This document shows positions 62,620 to 64,000 of a DNA stretch of 64,000 bases, piece by piece. The notes under the pieces were generated by a model that searched no databases, was not told the DNA's origin, and was given only the letters and a program-made list of their open reading frames with translations. Made by a program: the position numbers and the translations under genes. The stretch covers positions 558,001-622,000 of the forward strand of contig CAXXGT010000009.1 of the NCBI GenBank assembly GCA_963664045.2, written 5' to 3'. Each line of letters starts with the position of its first letter. Positions within the stretch are counted from its first letter, which is position 1. The stretch is from JAPPHA01 sp963664045 (lineage in GTDB: Bacteria; Pseudomonadota; Alphaproteobacteria; Rhodobacterales; Rhodobacteraceae).

Positions 62620-64000
62620 ATGAAAATCAAACGGCGCTTCACGCGGAAAGGCAAGGACGCCTACTCAGAAATCAAGTTTCGCGAGACCGTGTCGGAGATT
62701 CGCAATACGGATGGTTCGATCGTCTTCTCACTCGACGAGGTCGAAGTTCCCGAGAGCTATTCCCAGGTCGCGGCCGATGTGATTGCGCAGAAATACTTCC
62801 GCAAGTCACGGATCGCGAAAGAATTCGATCGGGTTCCGGAACCAGGGGTTCCTGAATTCCTGTGGCGATCGGTGCCGACCGGGTCGGCCGAGAACGGGAA
62901 CTCGAACCGGCACGAGTCCGACAAGAAACGCCTCGGGGACTATCAGGGAGAAACGTCCGCCAAGCAGGTGTTCGACCGGATGGCGGGTGCCTGGACGTAC
63001 TGGGGCTGGAAAGGAGGCATGTTCGACTCCGAGGAGGATGCCCTGGCGTTTCGGGACGAGATGAGATTCATGCTCGCCCGCCAGATGGCTGCTCCCAATT
63101 CACCGCAATGGTTCAATACTGGCCTGCACTGGGCGTACGGAATCGATGGCCCCGGCCAGGGGCACTACTATGTCGATCCCGCGACCGAGGAAATGACGCA
63201 GTCGGCGAGCGCCTACGTACATCCCCAGCCCCACGCTTGCTTTATCCAGTCAGTGGGTGACGATCTGGTCAATGAAGGCGGCATCATGGACCTTTGGGTT
63301 CGGGAAGCTCGACTGTTCAAGTACGGCTCCGGAACCGGGACCAATTTTTCTTCCCTCCGGGCAGAGAACGAGCCCCTTTCGGGGGGAGGGAAGTCGTCAG
63401 GTCTCATGTCCTTCCTCAAGATCGGCGACCGTGCGGCCGGGGCCATCAAGTCCGGTGGTACGACCAGGCGGGCCGCCAAGATGGTTATCTGTGACATGGA
63501 CCATCCGGACATCGAGGCCTTTATCAACTGGAAGGTCCTTGAAGAGCAGAAGGTCGCATCGCTGGTCGCGGGATCAAGAATCCACGAGCGGGAACTCAAC
63601 GGGATCTTTGCCGCCGTGCGGTCATGGGATGGCCGGGAAGAAGATGCTGTCGACCCCGTCGTCAATTCATCCCTTCGGAAAGCCATCCGCTCGGCGAAAC
63701 GGGCTTGCGTGCCGGAGACCTACATCAACCGCGTTCTGCAATACGCGCGTCAAGGGTTCACGGGAATCGAGTTTCCGGTCTACGAGACCGACTGGGATTC
63801 CGAGGCGTATGTAACTGTTTCCGGCCAGAACTCGAACAACTCCGTGCGCGTGACCGACGCCTTCATGAAGGCGCTGAAGGACGATGGCGACTGGGAGCTT
63901 TCGCGGCGTACGGACGGAACACTCGTCCGCATGGTCAAGGCACGCGTTCTTTGGGAGCAGATTGGTCACGCTGCGTGGGCTTGCGCCGATCCCGGCGTCC
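62620..64000 (+). CDS. nrdJ: Vitamin B12-dependent (class II) ribonucleotide reductase (partial, runs off the right edge)
   Basis: 460 codons are visible of a protein normally over 1100 residues. It begins MKIKRRFTRKGKDAYSEIKF at ATG 62620 after GAGG. Recognisable blocks: FRDEMRFMLARQMAAPNSPQWFNTGLHWAYGI, PHACFIQSVGDDLVNEGGIMDLWVREARLFKYGSGTGTNFSSLRAENEPLSGGGKSSGLMSFLKIGDRAAGAIKSGGTTRRAAKMV (start of the alpha/beta barrel with the first active-site Cys in ACFIQS), DMDHPDIEAFINWK, and FTGIEFPVYETDWDSEAYVTVSGQNSNNSVRVTD. It reduces ribonucleotides with adenosylcobalamin as radical source, independent of oxygen. Confidence 0.96.
   Translation, partial: MKIKRRFTRKGKDAYSEIKFRETVSEIRNTDGSIVFSLDEVEVPESYSQVAADVIAQKYFRKSRIAKEFDRVPEPGVPEFLWRSVPTGSAENGNSNRHESDKKRLGDYQGETSAKQVFDRMAGAWTYWGWKGGMFDSEEDALAFRDEMRFMLARQMAAPNSPQWFNTGLHWAYGIDGPGQGHYYVDPATEEMTQSASAYVHPQPHACFIQSVGDDLVNEGGIMDLWVREARLFKYGSGTGTNFSSLRAENEPLSGGGKSSGLMSFLKIGDRAAGAIKSGGTTRRAAKMVICDMDHPDIEAFINWKVLEEQKVASLVAGSRIHERELNGIFAAVRSWDGREEDAVDPVVNSSLRKAIRSAKRACVPETYINRVLQYARQGFTGIEFPVYETDWDSEAYVTVSGQNSNNSVRVTDAFMKALKDDGDWELSRRTDGTLVRMVKARVLWEQIGHAAWACADPGV

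Noticed and set aside
1..64000. CRISPR arrays, rRNA genes or a prophage
   Set aside because: No regularly spaced repeats, no rRNA-like sequence and no structural phage genes were seen.

Overview
The window is GC-rich chromosomal DNA from an alphaproteobacterium. The markers are a class II (B12-dependent) ribonucleotide reductase, a plant-type (class II) DAHP synthase, an olsB-olsA ornithine-lipid pair, a Fur/Mur-type regulator with no CxxC pair, a short fabI, and several catabolic families typical of marine and soil Alphaproteobacteria (hydantoinase/oxoprolinase, BKACE, Rieske oxygenase). The genus cannot be told from this sequence.

Layout. (1) 1-12.3 kb is a catabolic island around a GntR/FCD regulator. 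Leftward it reads GntR, M24 peptidase, SDR, MBL-fold hydrolase and a DMT exporter. Rightward it reads a sugar-type ABC binding protein, a terminator, hyuA, hyuB, and the ABC ATPase and permease. hyuA is frameshifted by a 28-bp tandem duplication. (2) 12.6-19.9 kb holds a decayed 5-oxoprolinase start, glycerate 2-kinase, an acyl-CoA dehydrogenase, a Rieske oxygenase, an APH-like kinase and a BKACE enzyme. The kinase and dehydrogenase look like the two separate halves of an ACAD10/11 or Lva-type hydroxyacyl-CoA system. (3) 20-24 kb is a graveyard of mobile DNA: IS91-like and IS630-like transposase fragments, a frameshifted Uma2 gene and an integrase C-terminus. (4) 24-37.7 kb holds an NCS2 permease with a C-terminal ATPase-like domain and then the most unusual locus, a 3442-residue type I PKS. 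It encodes one fully reducing, C-methylating module (KS-AT-DH-MT-psiKR-ER-KR-ACP) followed by a second KS and a degenerate AT, with no terminal ACP or thioesterase. Facing it on the other strand are a free-standing acyl carrier protein and an alpha/beta hydrolase, which could supply the missing carrier and release steps. (5) 38-53.9 kb is mostly core genome: DAHP synthase, yicC-gmk, gamma carbonic anhydrase, olsB-olsA, fur-eno, an iron-binding protein, mazG, a tightly coupled fabI-gpt-PLP enzyme-P450 operon, pdxH and a DUF192 protein. (6) 53.9-56.4 kb has tRNA-Pro(TGG), a broken TctC-type binding protein (8-bp tandem duplication and 3' truncation) and a complete insertion sequence with 18-bp inverted repeats and a 9-bp target duplication. 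(7) 57-64 kb has the ybbP/ybbA transporter with divergent tesA, an aquaporin, and the start of nrdJ, which runs off the window.

Two genes are broken by short perfect tandem duplications (28 bp and 8 bp). Together with the gene fragments at 2.66, 12.64 and 20-22.5 kb, they show a genome with ongoing decay in its accessory catabolic regions. The PKS frame, by contrast, is open over more than 10 kb. All functional calls rest on reading motifs by eye; no database search was run.
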